Source of the DNA: Clostridia bacterium
Lineage (GTDB): Bacteria > Bacillota_A > Clostridia > TANB77 > CAG-508
Reading direction: 5' to 3'
NCBI GenBank assembly: GCA_017475185.1
Contig: JAFVGB010000015.1
Coordinates: forward strand, 62,001 to 126,000
Length of the DNA stretch: 64,000 bases
Within the stretch, counting starts at the first letter, position 1; the number at the start of each line of letters is the position of its first letter. Both the position numbers and the translations under genes were made by a program. Positions 29,024-37,462 of this stretch are shown here, in pieces. Below the pieces are notes generated by a model, which worked only from the letters and a program-made list of their open reading frames with translations, searched no databases and had not been told where the DNA came from.

Positions 29024-29394
29024 AGGTTCAAGCTTTACATAAGCCACCATACTTTTATTCTATAAGTACAATACTAAGAAGAGTATGGGGCGCCCCATAC
29101 TAACTGCATCATATGAGATAATGTAGAATAAAGTGTGGGAAAGAGATATTATTGCTAAAATACTTATTTTTAAATAATTTACCAAAAAAGTAAATAAGAT
29201 TATTTACCTTAAAATTATAAATTCATAATATAATTGTTATGGTTTATAAAAAAATACAGTGCATTAGTATGGCAAAAGATTGTCGTACGAGGCGGAATTG
29301 TATTAAAAAAATAAATTATTAAAATAGGTAAATAGCAAAATATCAGAACCTTTACATATAAAAAAGGGCGGTCTGCACAAAGGCCGCTCTTTTA
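29024..29394 (+). ncRNA. Unassigned structured RNA, about 330-370 nt
   Basis: The 547-nt gap between mnmA and the next gene has no credible ORF but has a consensus promoter and ends in a strong terminator. Predicted start near 29024 at AGGTTC, which pairs with GAACCT at 29346-29351 and would close the molecule. Inside, 29047-29062 pairs with 29124-29138 (15 bp, one bulge, including G-U), enclosing the palindrome AGTATGGGGCGCCCCATACT at 29082-29101. I do not see tmRNA, RNase P, SRP RNA or riboswitch cores. A 6S RNA is possible for the first 170 nt, as 6S lies not far from mnmA in Bacillus, but the match is not convincing. Confidence 0.5.
29361..29394 (+). terminator. Terminator of the structured RNA
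   Basis: AAAAGGGCGG pairs with CCGCTCTTTT (one G-U); T run at the end. Confidence 0.85.
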
Positions 29395-29428
29395 GTTTGC
29401 TAAAAAAAATAATAATATTGAAAAATTA

Positions 29429-29458
29429 TTGACACAAAATTATCTAATGTAATATAAT
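29429..29458 (+). promoter_or_regulatory. Promoter of the nucleotidyltransferase-fold gene
   Basis: TTGACA (29429-29434), 18 nt, TATAAT (29453-29458). Confidence 0.7.
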
Positions 29459-29531
29459 TCGACTGAAAGCGTAGATATGCAAATATACAATAGGGTTAAG
29501 GTAAAAAACATTTATTAAGGAGGATGCAGAT

Positions 29532-30131
29532 ATGAAAAATTACCAAGACCGGGCAACCAATAATCTTAATACGTTTTGCAACAATCAGACACTGAAAGAA
29601 AAAAGGCAGCTTTTGCTATACATTAGCAAAAGATTTGCCGAAGAAGGTATCGAATGGTGCCTTACATGCTCTTCTACTCTTTTTTTCAGGGGAATAAAAG
29701 AGTCTTTCAACGATTTCGATATTCTGATAGACTATCGGTATATTACCAAGGCTATACAGATTATGAAGGAGCTGAAGGCAATTGATTTACCGAAAGGTGA
29801 TCAAAGCATGTTTGCATCTACATTGTTCAACAGATATCAGATTGGAAATGTAAAAATCGACTTGTTTTCTGAATGGAGGATAAGTGCACATTTTACTTTC
29901 ACATATGCATACTCAGGCGAGGATGTTGATGTGATTACAATCGAAGAAAATAAAATTCAGATTGTTTCTGCTGAAACACAGATGGTTTTATATTCTGTTT
30001 TAACACCGTGGCAGCCATACAGAGAAGAAAAAGTTGTTATGTTAAAGGATTATCTTAATGAAGTAGGACGGAAACATCCAAAGTCTTTTGACAATCAGCT
30101 TCCAGCGGACATTATTGCAAAATACAAATGA
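29532..30131 (+). CDS. Nucleotidyltransferase-fold protein
   Basis: 199 residues, soluble. Residues about 35-110 fit the minimal nucleotidyltransferase fold: IEWCLTCSSTLFFRG in the place of the GGxA/GS loop, then NDFDILID with the two metal-binding Asp, and VKIDLFSEW with the third. The G of the usual GS motif is Cys here. Such proteins include antitoxins, antibiotic-modifying enzymes and many unknowns; no toxin partner (HEPN) is adjacent. RBS AAGGAGGATGCAGAT. Codons (CGG, CTG, CAG) differ from the neighbours, which suggests acquisition. It stands alone between promoter and terminator. Confidence 0.65.
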   Translation: MKNYQDRATNNLNTFCNNQTLKEKRQLLLYISKRFAEEGIEWCLTCSSTLFFRGIKESFNDFDILIDYRYITKAIQIMKELKAIDLPKGDQSMFASTLFNRYQIGNVKIDLFSEWRISAHFTFTYAYSGEDVDVITIEENKIQIVSAETQMVLYSVLTPWQPYREEKVVMLKDYLNEVGRKHPKSFDNQLPADIIAKYK

Positions 30132-30134
30132 TTG

Positions 30135-30177
30135 TGAGAGATACGAGGGCATTTGCCTTCGTATTCTCGCTTTTTTA
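30135..30177 (+). terminator. Terminator after the nucleotidyltransferase gene
   Basis: Stem GAGATACGAGGGC with near-complement GCCTTCGTATTCTC, followed by T6. Confidence 0.85.
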
Positions 30178-30225
30178 GATTATATATACAATCAACTATA
30201 TTATGTAAAAATTATAAAAAATTAT

Positions 30226-30256
30226 TTGACAAAATACACAACTTAATAGATAATAT
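30226..30256 (+). promoter_or_regulatory. Promoter of glgP
   Basis: TTGACA (30226-30231), 19 nt, TAATAT (30251-30256). Confidence 0.5.
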
Positions 30257-30325
30257 TAATATGAAATAATGAGATAATTTTACACAAGAAAAAGTCACAA
30301 GAAATACAAAGGAGGAAATGTAATA

Positions 30326-32899
30326 ATGTATGTTTTTAACAAGATTACAGTAACACCACAATTACCAGAAAGAATAAAAGATTTATCTAAAATCGCCAAT
30401 AATTTATGGTGGTCTTGGAACTCAGAATTTTTAAGATTATTTAAACAAATAGATATAGATTTATGGGATAAAATAGAAAAAAATCCTGTCAAATTTTTAA
30501 AGTTAGTTTCTCAAGAAAAACTTAATGATATTTTGCAAGATAATAATTTCTTAAAACAATATGATGAATTGTTAGAGAATTTCAATAATTATATGAATAG
30601 CAAAAATACATGGTTTTCTAAAAAATACCCAAACAATAAAAATGATTTAATTGCATATTTTTCAGCTGAATATGGATTAGATGAAATAGTTCAAATTTAT
30701 TCAGGTGGACTTGGAATTTTATCAGGAGATCATTTAAAATCAGCAAGTGATTTAGGAATCCCATTGGTTGCAGTAGGATTGCTTTATAAAAATGGATATT
30801 TCCATCAAAAAATAAATGCTTATGGAGAGCAAGAAACTGAATACAGAAATTTAGATATTTCATCATTACCAATAAAAGAAGTAAAAAATGAAAATGGAGA
30901 AGAACTTATAATTGATGTAAAAATGCCAAAAGCTACATTATATCTAAAGGTTTGGAGAATAAATGTAGGTAGAGTAAATCTATATTTAATGGACTCAGAT
31001 ATTGAGAAAAATATAGAAGAGTATAGAAGTATTACTTCAACATTATATGGTGGAAATCAAGAAACAAGAATTCAGCAGGAAATTGTCCTTGGAATGGCTG
31101 GTACTAAATTATTAAAAACTTTGAATCTAAAACCAACAGTTTATCACATGAACGAAGGTCATTCATCATTCTTGATTTTAGAATTAATAGACGAAATAAT
31201 GCAAGAAAGACAAGTATCATTCAATATTGCAAAAGACATTGTTTCATCTAAAACTGTATTTACAACACATACCCCGGTTCCAGCTGGAAATGATATATTC
31301 CCAACAAGTCTTGTTGAAACATATTTTAATAAAATGTGGAATAAATTTGGAATTACGAAAGAAGAATTCTTGAAACTTGGAATGGCTCCAAAGGCTAAAA
31401 TAGAAGATAGTGGATTTAATATGGGAATACTTGCATTAAAAGTTTCTGGAAAGAAAAACGGTGTAAGTAAATTACATGGTGCAGTATCAAGAGAATTATT
31501 TGCTGAAGTATGGCCAAATATAATAGCACATGAATCACCAATTACATATGTAACAAATGGAATACATACATGCACATGGCTTGCTCCAAACTTGAAGAAG
31601 TTATATAATAAATACTTAATTCCATTCTGGCAAGATATGATTTATGATGATAATGTGTGGAAAAATATTAAAAATATTCCAGATAAAGAGTTATGGGATG
31701 CACATATAGAAAGAAAAAGAAAATTATTAGCATTAGTAAAAGATAATACAGCTGATAGATTAAAAAGAAATGGATATACATATGACGAAATTTCAAAAGT
31801 TGTATCAGGATTAAATCCAAATGCTTTAACAATAGGATTTGCAAGACGTTTTGCAACATATAAAAGAGCAACATTAATTTTTAGAGACTTAGAAAGAATA
31901 ACTCAAATTCTAAGCGATAGCGGAAAACCAGTACAATTAATTTTTGCAGGAAAAGCACACCCAGCAGATAAAGAAGGACAAGAGTTAATTAAATTTATAA
32001 ATGAAATTTCAATGAAACCACAATTTAAAGGAAAAGTATTCTTCCTAGAAGATTATAGCATTGGAATGTCAAGATATTTAATTAGTGGTGTGGATGTATG
32101 GCTAAATAATCCAAGAAGACCAATGGAAGCGTCTGGAACAAGCGGACAAAAAGCATCTGTAAATGGAGTAATAAACTTTAGTATTCTTGATGGATGGTGG
32201 GCCGAAGGATATAATGCGGCTAACGGATGGAAAATAGGTGTTAACGCTAACTACGACAATTATGAAATTCAAGACAATGATGATAGTGAAAGCATTTACA
32301 ACACTTTAGAAAAGAAAATAATTCCAAGTTATTACAACAGAAATGACAAAGGATATTCAGATTCATGGCTTAATATGATGAAAGAATCAATTATAACAAC
32401 AGGAGGAAGATTTAGTACATCAAGAATGCTTGTTGATTATGTTGATAAATTGTATATTCCTTTATGTAATTTAACAAATAAATACTATCAAGATAACGAA
32501 AATGTGGCAAAATACAATGAATGGAAAAGCTTATTATTAAGTAAATTTAACAAAATTGAAATAACACAAGAGCATAACATAGATAATGAAACTATCGATG
32601 CAGGTAAAATCATAAAAGTAAGATGTTCAGTAAAATTGCCAAATGCGAATATAAGTCCAGAGAATATTCAAGTAGAAGTTTATTATGGACAAATTGAGGA
32701 TAATGGAATTGTTAGTAATGTAACAATTATACCAATGAAGTTAAAAGAAGCGAAAGATGAAGAAAAAACATATCTATATGAAGCACAAGTTGAACTTACA
32801 ACAGGTGGAGATTATGGATATACGTTTAGGGTTATGCCTAAACACGAGATGCTGTTAGATGCAGAAAATTTGGATTTGGTTAAATGGATTGAAAAATAA
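30326..32899 (+). CDS. glgP: Alpha-glucan (glycogen) phosphorylase, DUF3417 type
   Basis: Releases glucose 1-phosphate from glycogen or maltodextrin. 857 residues: N-terminal DUF3417 (about 1-110, IANNLWWSWN), the GT35 catalytic domain (YFSAEYGLDEIVQIYSGGLGILSGDHLKSASD near 110-145), the PLP Lys in GTSGQKASVNG near 607 followed by FSILDGWWAEGY, and a C-terminal beta domain typical of this subgroup. RBS AAAGGAGGAAATG. It stands alone, with no other glycogen genes in the window; pyruvate kinase downstream has its own promoter. Confidence 0.95.
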   Translation: MYVFNKITVTPQLPERIKDLSKIANNLWWSWNSEFLRLFKQIDIDLWDKIEKNPVKFLKLVSQEKLNDILQDNNFLKQYDELLENFNNYMNSKNTWFSKKYPNNKNDLIAYFSAEYGLDEIVQIYSGGLGILSGDHLKSASDLGIPLVAVGLLYKNGYFHQKINAYGEQETEYRNLDISSLPIKEVKNENGEELIIDVKMPKATLYLKVWRINVGRVNLYLMDSDIEKNIEEYRSITSTLYGGNQETRIQQEIVLGMAGTKLLKTLNLKPTVYHMNEGHSSFLILELIDEIMQERQVSFNIAKDIVSSKTVFTTHTPVPAGNDIFPTSLVETYFNKMWNKFGITKEEFLKLGMAPKAKIEDSGFNMGILALKVSGKKNGVSKLHGAVSRELFAEVWPNIIAHESPITYVTNGIHTCTWLAPNLKKLYNKYLIPFWQDMIYDDNVWKNIKNIPDKELWDAHIERKRKLLALVKDNTADRLKRNGYTYDEISKVVSGLNPNALTIGFARRFATYKRATLIFRDLERITQILSDSGKPVQLIFAGKAHPADKEGQELIKFINEISMKPQFKGKVFFLEDYSIGMSRYLISGVDVWLNNPRRPMEASGTSGQKASVNGVINFSILDGWWAEGYNAANGWKIGVNANYDNYEIQDNDDSESIYNTLEKKIIPSYYNRNDKGYSDSWLNMMKESIITTGGRFSTSRMLVDYVDKLYIPLCNLTNKYYQDNENVAKYNEWKSLLLSKFNKIEITQEHNIDNETIDAGKIIKVRCSVKLPNANISPENIQVEVYYGQIEDNGIVSNVTIIPMKLKEAKDEEKTYLYEAQVELTTGGDYGYTFRVMPKHEMLLDAENLDLVKWIEK

Positions 32900-32932
32900 T
32901 TTCAACAATTGGGACGGTTCTAAAAGTTGAAA
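32900..32932 (+). repeat. GGGACGG palindromic repeat after glgP
   Basis: TTTCAAC/GTTGAAA ends around AATTGGGACGGTTCT. The core is shared with the 33-bp repeats, but the ends differ (TTTCAAC instead of TGAAACA). Confidence 0.65.
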
Positions 32933-33019
32933 AATTGCTAGCTGTGGTGTCGAACTATGTTGAAATAAATAGAGAAGGGTAATATATTAAATTTCGCAGG
33001 TTTGCTGGCTCGGCTTTGT

Positions 33020-33087
33020 AAAAAGGTAAAAGGAACTATAAACAAGAATAGGGTTTTTGTTTAGTATGTTCCTTTTACTTCTTTTTT
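33020..33087 (+). terminator. Long terminator hairpin between glgP and pyk
   Basis: GTAAAAGGAACTATAAACAA at 33026-33045 pairs with a near-complement at 33057-33078, then T6. With the repeat at 32900 and the pyk promoter, this is all I see in the 311-nt gap. Confidence 0.8.
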
Positions 33088-33108
33088 GCAAAAAATGTCG
33101 AAAAATCC

Positions 33109-33137
33109 TTGTAAATAATGCCAATCAATGATATAAT
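33109..33137 (+). promoter_or_regulatory. Promoter of pyk
   Basis: TTGTAA (33109-33114), 17 nt, TATAAT (33132-33137), extended -10 ATGA. Confidence 0.65.
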
Positions 33138-33210
33138 ATTTAACGTTGATTAAAAGTATATGTGACATATGATTCAGTTTACATATATTATAGTAATGGG
33201 AGGAATAGAA

Positions 33211-34647
33211 ATGAAAAGAACAAAAATTGTATGTACTATTGGTCCAGCTACAATGGATAAAGAAGTATTAAAGAAAATGATGTTAGCAGGGATGAATGTA
33301 GGAAGATTCAATTTTTCACATGGTTCATTTGAAGATCAAGAGAAATTTTATACACCATTTTTAGAAGCAAGAAAAGAATTAGGATTACCAGTTGCTGCCT
33401 TATTAGATACACAAGGACCTGAAATAAGAACTGGAAAATTAGTTCAAAATCCTGTTGTCTTAAAAGCAAATGAAGAATTTACATTAGTTAATGAAGAAAT
33501 CATTGGAGATGAAACAAAAACTACTGTAACATATAAAGAATTATACAAAGATGTACAACCTGGAACAACAATTTTAATTGATGATGGTAAAATAGAACTA
33601 CAAGTACTTAGAATTGAAGGAAAAGACGTTGTTTGTAAAATAATGAATGGTGGAGAATTAGGAAATAGAAAAAGTATTAATATTCCAGGAACACACATTA
33701 ATTTACCAGCATTAAAAGAAAAAGATATTCAAGACTTAATAGCTGGATGTAAACATGATTTTGATTATATAGCAGCATCTTTCATTAGATGTAAAGAAGA
33801 TGTTTTAGCTATTCGTAAAGTTTTAGATGAGAACGGTGGAAATAATATTAAGATTATTTCAAAAATAGAAAGTACAGAAGGAATTGAAAACTTTGATTCA
33901 ATTCTAGAAGTTACAGATGGTGTTATGGTTGCTCGTGGAGATATGGGTGTTGAAATACCAATGGAGCAAGTTCCAGTAGTTCAAAAAGAGATGATAAAAA
34001 AATGTAATAAAGCAGGAAAAATAGTTATAACTGCAACACAAATGTTAGAAACAATGACAAACAACCCAAGACCAACAAGAGCAGAAGTTTCAGACGTTGC
34101 AAATGCTGTATTTGATGTAACAAGTGCAATAATGCTTTCTGGAGAAAGTGCTATGGGAAAATATCCTGTTGAATGTGTTGATACAATGTCTAGAATTGCA
34201 AAAGCAGCAGAAAGTGATATAAATTATGAAAAACGTTTAGGGTTAAGAGAAACAGATGCTGAATATGATAATTATGAATTCTATTTAGATAGAGCAGTAT
34301 GCACAACAGCTAAAAAATTAGATGCAAAAGGAATTTTTGCTTATACAGAAGGTGGAGATACACCAAAAACATTAGCTGGATTTATGCCAACATGTCCAAT
34401 TTATGCAGTAACTAAAAATGTGAAAACATACAGACAATTAGCGTTGGTAAATAATGTAGTTCCAATTTTAGTAAATGAAAATGAATTGAACATAAAAGAA
34501 ACAATTGCAGCTGGTGTAGAAGAAGCTAAAAAACGTGGATATGTTTCATCAGGAGATGTAATTGCAATAGCTGGTGGAGAAAAAGTTTTAAGCGGATTTG
34601 ATTCAAGTGATATGAACAGAACAATGGGTGGAATTATAAGAATCTAA
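33211..34647 (+). CDS. pyk: Pyruvate kinase
   Basis: Last step of glycolysis: PEP and ADP to pyruvate and ATP. 478 residues from ATG 33211, with GGGAGGAATAGAA upstream; the frame from 33169 has no ribosome site. RTKIVCTIGPA at the start, NFSHGS near 33, LDTQGPEIRTG, the catalytic Lys in IKIISKIES near 215, and the signature VMVARGDMGVEIP and ATQMLETM. It lacks the extra C-terminal PEP-utiliser domain found in Bacillus pyruvate kinase. Confidence 0.97.
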   Translation: MKRTKIVCTIGPATMDKEVLKKMMLAGMNVGRFNFSHGSFEDQEKFYTPFLEARKELGLPVAALLDTQGPEIRTGKLVQNPVVLKANEEFTLVNEEIIGDETKTTVTYKELYKDVQPGTTILIDDGKIELQVLRIEGKDVVCKIMNGGELGNRKSINIPGTHINLPALKEKDIQDLIAGCKHDFDYIAASFIRCKEDVLAIRKVLDENGGNNIKIISKIESTEGIENFDSILEVTDGVMVARGDMGVEIPMEQVPVVQKEMIKKCNKAGKIVITATQMLETMTNNPRPTRAEVSDVANAVFDVTSAIMLSGESAMGKYPVECVDTMSRIAKAAESDINYEKRLGLRETDAEYDNYEFYLDRAVCTTAKKLDAKGIFAYTEGGDTPKTLAGFMPTCPIYAVTKNVKTYRQLALVNNVVPILVNENELNIKETIAAGVEEAKKRGYVSSGDVIAIAGGEKVLSGFDSSDMNRTMGGIIRI

Positions 34648-34659
34648 TTATAAATTTAT

Positions 34660-34702
34660 AAAAAAACAAATTGTAATTTAAATTTTACAGTTTGTTTTTT
34701 TA
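34660..34702 (+). terminator. Terminator of pyk
   Basis: Stem AAAAAACAAATTGTAA with TTACAGTTTGTTTTTT and a T run. Confidence 0.85.
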
Positions 34703-34800
34703 TTTGTTGAAATAAGAAATATTTTGTGATAGTATAATCAATGTACTAATTTTATGCATTAGCTTAGGTCAGAAGTTAGTGTTACTCTAATATAATTAAA

Positions 34801-34863
34801 GGAGGTCATTAAATAATCAAAAAATTAAAATCATACGTAAAAATGGTACTACTTGTACTTGCT
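34801..34863 (+). other. Leader region with ribosome site but no standard start codon
   Basis: GGAGGTCATTAA is followed by ATA ATC AAA and a short frame coding IKKLKSYVKMVLLVLAH before a stop, and then a second strong site CAGGAGG at 34874-34880. Either a non-standard start, an internal ATG giving a very short peptide, or a decayed small gene. Confidence 0.3.
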
Positions 34864-34908
34864 CACTAAGTTACAGGAGGTTTTAGTGAGAAATCCAAAA
34901 TAAAAAAA

Positions 34909-35895
34909 ATGAAAAAGTTATTTTTTGCTTTTTTTATAGCAGCGGTTGCTTTAATAGGAGTATGTTCATGTTCCAAAAAATCTGATAGTTCATTTAGTTT
35001 TGTTGAGTTCCATAACAAAAACACAACAACATATGTTAATGATGAAGATGATAATGATATCAATATTCATAGTTGGACAATTCCTACTTCAGTTGTAACT
35101 GATTATACAGAAGAATCAACAACTACTACTGTAAAAATTACTGCTTATGTTGCTGGAGCAAATGAAACTGGAACAAGAGTTACTAATAACAGGCAGAGCG
35201 GTGTAACTAAATATAATGTTGATACTACTCAGACAAAAAATAATAACTACATAACAACTACGCAAATTGCATCAGTTTCAAATAATAATAGAACTAATCA
35301 AAATATAGTGACAACAAGAAAAGCTGAAACCAACACTAAAATTGAGACAACTGTTAAAACAACTGCTCCTAAAAAAACAATCACAACTACTGCAACTACA
35401 ACTCAAACACCACCTAAAAAGACTACAGAAACAGCATATAAGATTAAATATGTTCCAAGTTTGTATGTTGAAACATCAGATGAAGAAACATATACACCTA
35501 ATGAAATTATTGCAGAAGTTTTCAAGTCAAGTGCAACAATGTGGTTTGAAAATGAAGAAGATTTAAAAAAGGTTGCAGATGTATTAAAATCATTGGATTG
35601 TTATAAACTGCAAAAAAACGGAACCTTTAATTTTAATGATTATTTGGCAAAAAATGGAATAGAAGAAGATCAACTAAAATACCTTGTAAGTGTTCTTATT
35701 TATGAAAGTTCAAAAACTTCAAGTGTTAAAATTGATGAAAATACTTTTCCTGAATATAATTCCTATGATGCCGATACAAATGTGTCAAGTGGTAATGGAA
35801 ATTTAATTCTGACTGCAAATGATAATATAGTATTTTATGTATATGTGAATAGTTATAGTTATAGCATTACTTTTTCACAATACATAACTTACTAA
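34909..35895 (+). CDS. Lipoprotein with Thr-rich linker, unknown function
   Basis: 328 residues. Signal peptide MKKLFFAFFIAAVALIGVC with a lipobox-like VCSC at about 20-23, so it should be anchored outside the membrane. Residues about 45-175 are a T/N/K-rich low-complexity linker; the C-terminal 140 residues form a small domain (NEIIAEVFKSSATMWFENEE, then IDENTFPEYNSYD) that I do not recognise. The nearest strong ribosome site (CAGGAGG) is 28 nt before this ATG, too far, with a short GTG frame right after it, so the start of translation is uncertain. Thr-rich linkers are common in surface proteins of gut Oscillospirales. Confidence 0.7.
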   Translation: MKKLFFAFFIAAVALIGVCSCSKKSDSSFSFVEFHNKNTTTYVNDEDDNDINIHSWTIPTSVVTDYTEESTTTTVKITAYVAGANETGTRVTNNRQSGVTKYNVDTTQTKNNNYITTTQIASVSNNNRTNQNIVTTRKAETNTKIETTVKTTAPKKTITTTATTTQTPPKKTTETAYKIKYVPSLYVETSDEETYTPNEIIAEVFKSSATMWFENEEDLKKVADVLKSLDCYKLQKNGTFNFNDYLAKNGIEEDQLKYLVSVLIYESSKTSSVKIDENTFPEYNSYDADTNVSSGNGNLILTANDNIVFYVYVNSYSYSITFSQYITY

Positions 35896-35905
35896 TTACA
35901 AAATT

Positions 35906-35957
35906 AACTCGGCTTATGTGAAAACTATATAGTTTACTATAAGCCGAGTTCTTTATA
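35906..35957. terminator. Bidirectional terminator
   Basis: Perfect 12-bp AACTCGGCTTAT stem with complement, 21-nt loop; serves the lipoprotein gene and cotJC. Confidence 0.8.
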
Positions 35958-35964
35958 TTAAAAC

Positions 35965-36630
35965 TTATTTATTGCAATTGCAATCATTATCCATATCACT
36001 TAGAACTTCACTTTTCATACATCCAAATTCACTATTCATACAAGACTTGTTTGCAGTATAAAACTTTTTCTGAGCTAATTTATCTTGAATTCCACGCAAA
36101 GCTTCACCAAATCTTTGGAAGTGAACAACTTCTCTTTCACGTAAGAAACGAAGTGGGTCAATAACATCTGGATCATCTTTACATAGGTCTATTAGTTTTT
36201 CATAAGTTGCTCTTGCTTTTTGTTCGGCTGCTAAATCTTCTTGTAAATCAGCAATTGGGTCACCTTTAACAGCTAATACAGATGCAGTAAATGGATAACC
36301 AGCTGCAGCTTGAGGGTAAACACCCCAACCATGATCAGTATAATAATCACCAAGTCCTGCTTTTTTCAATTCTTCAGGGCATACTCCATCAGTTAATTGA
36401 TGAACAATAGTTCCAACCATTTCCAAGTGAGCTAATTCTTCAGTACCAATATCATTTAAAATAGCCTTAGCTCTTTCATCAGGCATACCAAATCTTTGAG
36501 ATAAATATCTTAGAGAAGCGGCAAGTTCGCCATCAGGACCACCATATTGACTAATTATAAACTTAGCCAACATAGGATTTTTACATTTAATTTTAATAGG
36601 ATATTCTAAAACTTTATTATAAGTCCACAT
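35965..36630 (-). CDS. cotJC: Spore coat protein CotJC, Mn-catalase-like
   Basis: 221 residues from ATG 36630 (GGAAGGAGAGTG upstream). A ferritin-like di-metal fold of the Mn-catalase family: ELAASLRYLSQRF near 38, GTEELAHLEMVGTIVHQL near 68, DLQEDLAAEQKARATYEKLI near 130 and REVVHFQRFGEALR near 170, each with the Glu/His ligands. It assembles into the spore coat with CotJA. The Cys-rich tail (NSEFGCMKSE...CNCNK) is an addition beyond the usual end. Confidence 0.95.
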   Translation of the reverse strand: MWTYNKVLEYPIKIKCKNPMLAKFIISQYGGPDGELAASLRYLSQRFGMPDERAKAILNDIGTEELAHLEMVGTIVHQLTDGVCPEELKKAGLGDYYTDHGWGVYPQAAAGYPFTASVLAVKGDPIADLQEDLAAEQKARATYEKLIDLCKDDPDVIDPLRFLREREVVHFQRFGEALRGIQDKLAQKKFYTANKSCMNSEFGCMKSEVLSDMDNDCNCNK

Positions 36631-36631
36631 A

Positions 36632-36991
36632 TTATTTGCACTCTCCTTCCCAAGGCCAAGGACCTTCAAGCCATCTCCATTTTTTACATGGATACATTAT
36701 AGATAAAGGTCCATATACCTTTTGATATTGATCTTCCAAAGCTTTAAACCTTTTTGCATATTCATTATGCAAGCAAAGAGCTTTTTCATCATCTGGATGA
36801 GTATCAAGGTATAAACCAAGCTCAATTATGGCAAATCTATAACATTTCAATTGTTTCTTTAATTCTTCCATAGTAGCCTCATTTGCATTATTATTTGGCA
36901 TATTATTTAATTCAAATTCATATTTGCAGGTACATGCACAATCCCTTTGGTTAGGGCACATACCGCAGTCACACTTATCATTACAGTCCAT
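36632..36991 (-). CDS. cotJB: Spore coat protein CotJB
   Basis: 119 residues. The N-terminal 28 residues are Cys-rich (CNDKCDCGMCPNQRDCACTC); then the CotJB domain: LKKQLKCYRFAIIELGLYLDTHPDDEKAL, and YxKVYGPLSIMYPCKKWRWLEGPWPWEG. The start overlaps the stop of cotJA (TAATG), so translation is coupled; its own end touches the cotJC start. Confidence 0.94.
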   Translation of the reverse strand: MDCNDKCDCGMCPNQRDCACTCKYEFELNNMPNNNANEATMEELKKQLKCYRFAIIELGLYLDTHPDDEKALCLHNEYAKRFKALEDQYQKVYGPLSIMYPCKKWRWLEGPWPWEGECK

Positions 36992-37353
36992 TATCTATTG
37001 CACCCCTTTCCAATTTTATTTGTAGCCTTTATAAACTCTATTTCTTCAATACTTTGACATGGAACATAAGGACTAACAAGTTCAGGAAATATAGTTCCCA
37101 TTTTTAGCCCAACACAAGGTTTAAATGTTTCATTCATATATTGATAAGGAACATAGCTTTGTGCTAAAGTTGCGTTTTCTGGAAATACAGGCATATTTTC
37201 ATCAAAACCACAACTGCATGAATATTCATCATTGTCAAATGCTGATAATGTGTTAGCATTATCACAAACATCTTCTAATATGTCAGAAATATCTTCATTG
37301 TTCATATTTGGACATTTGTTACAATGACAATGCTTATGATTTCTTCTATACAT
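36991..37353 (-). CDS. cotJA: Spore coat-associated protein CotJA
   Basis: 120 residues from ATG 37353 with AAAAGGAGGAAAATGT upstream; the frame from 37407 begins before this site. A His/Cys-rich start (HKHCHCNKCPN) precedes the CotJA domain LAQSYVPYQYMNETFKPC and FPELVSPYVP. First gene of cotJABC. Upstream, ATATT and CATACAAT-like boxes could be a sporulation sigma-E promoter, but the fit is loose. Confidence 0.92.
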   Translation of the reverse strand: MYRRNHKHCHCNKCPNMNNEDISDILEDVCDNANTLSAFDNDEYSCSCGFDENMPVFPENATLAQSYVPYQYMNETFKPCVGLKMGTIFPELVSPYVPCQSIEEIEFIKATNKIGKGCNR

Positions 37354-37421
37354 ACATTTTCCTCCTTTTTTGTATTGTATAGTACATAATATGATAGAAT
37401 TTGACAAAATGTTAATAAAAA

Positions 37422-37456
37422 GAAAAACAGAACCTTAGCAAAGGTTCTGTTTTCTA
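37422..37456 (-). terminator. Terminator of the LysM/beta-lactamase-fold gene
   Basis: Stem AACAGAACCTT with complement, 3-4-nt loop, T run on the minus strand. Confidence 0.85.
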
Positions 37457-37462
37457 AAAATC

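Noticed and set aside
29024..29394. tmRNA or RNase P RNA
   Set aside because: No tag-coding frame or tRNA-like ends with CCA, and no conserved RNase P core segments.
29532..30131. Toxin-antitoxin pair with the nucleotidyltransferase-fold protein
   Set aside because: No HEPN or other toxin frame is adjacent; the gene is alone between a promoter and a terminator.
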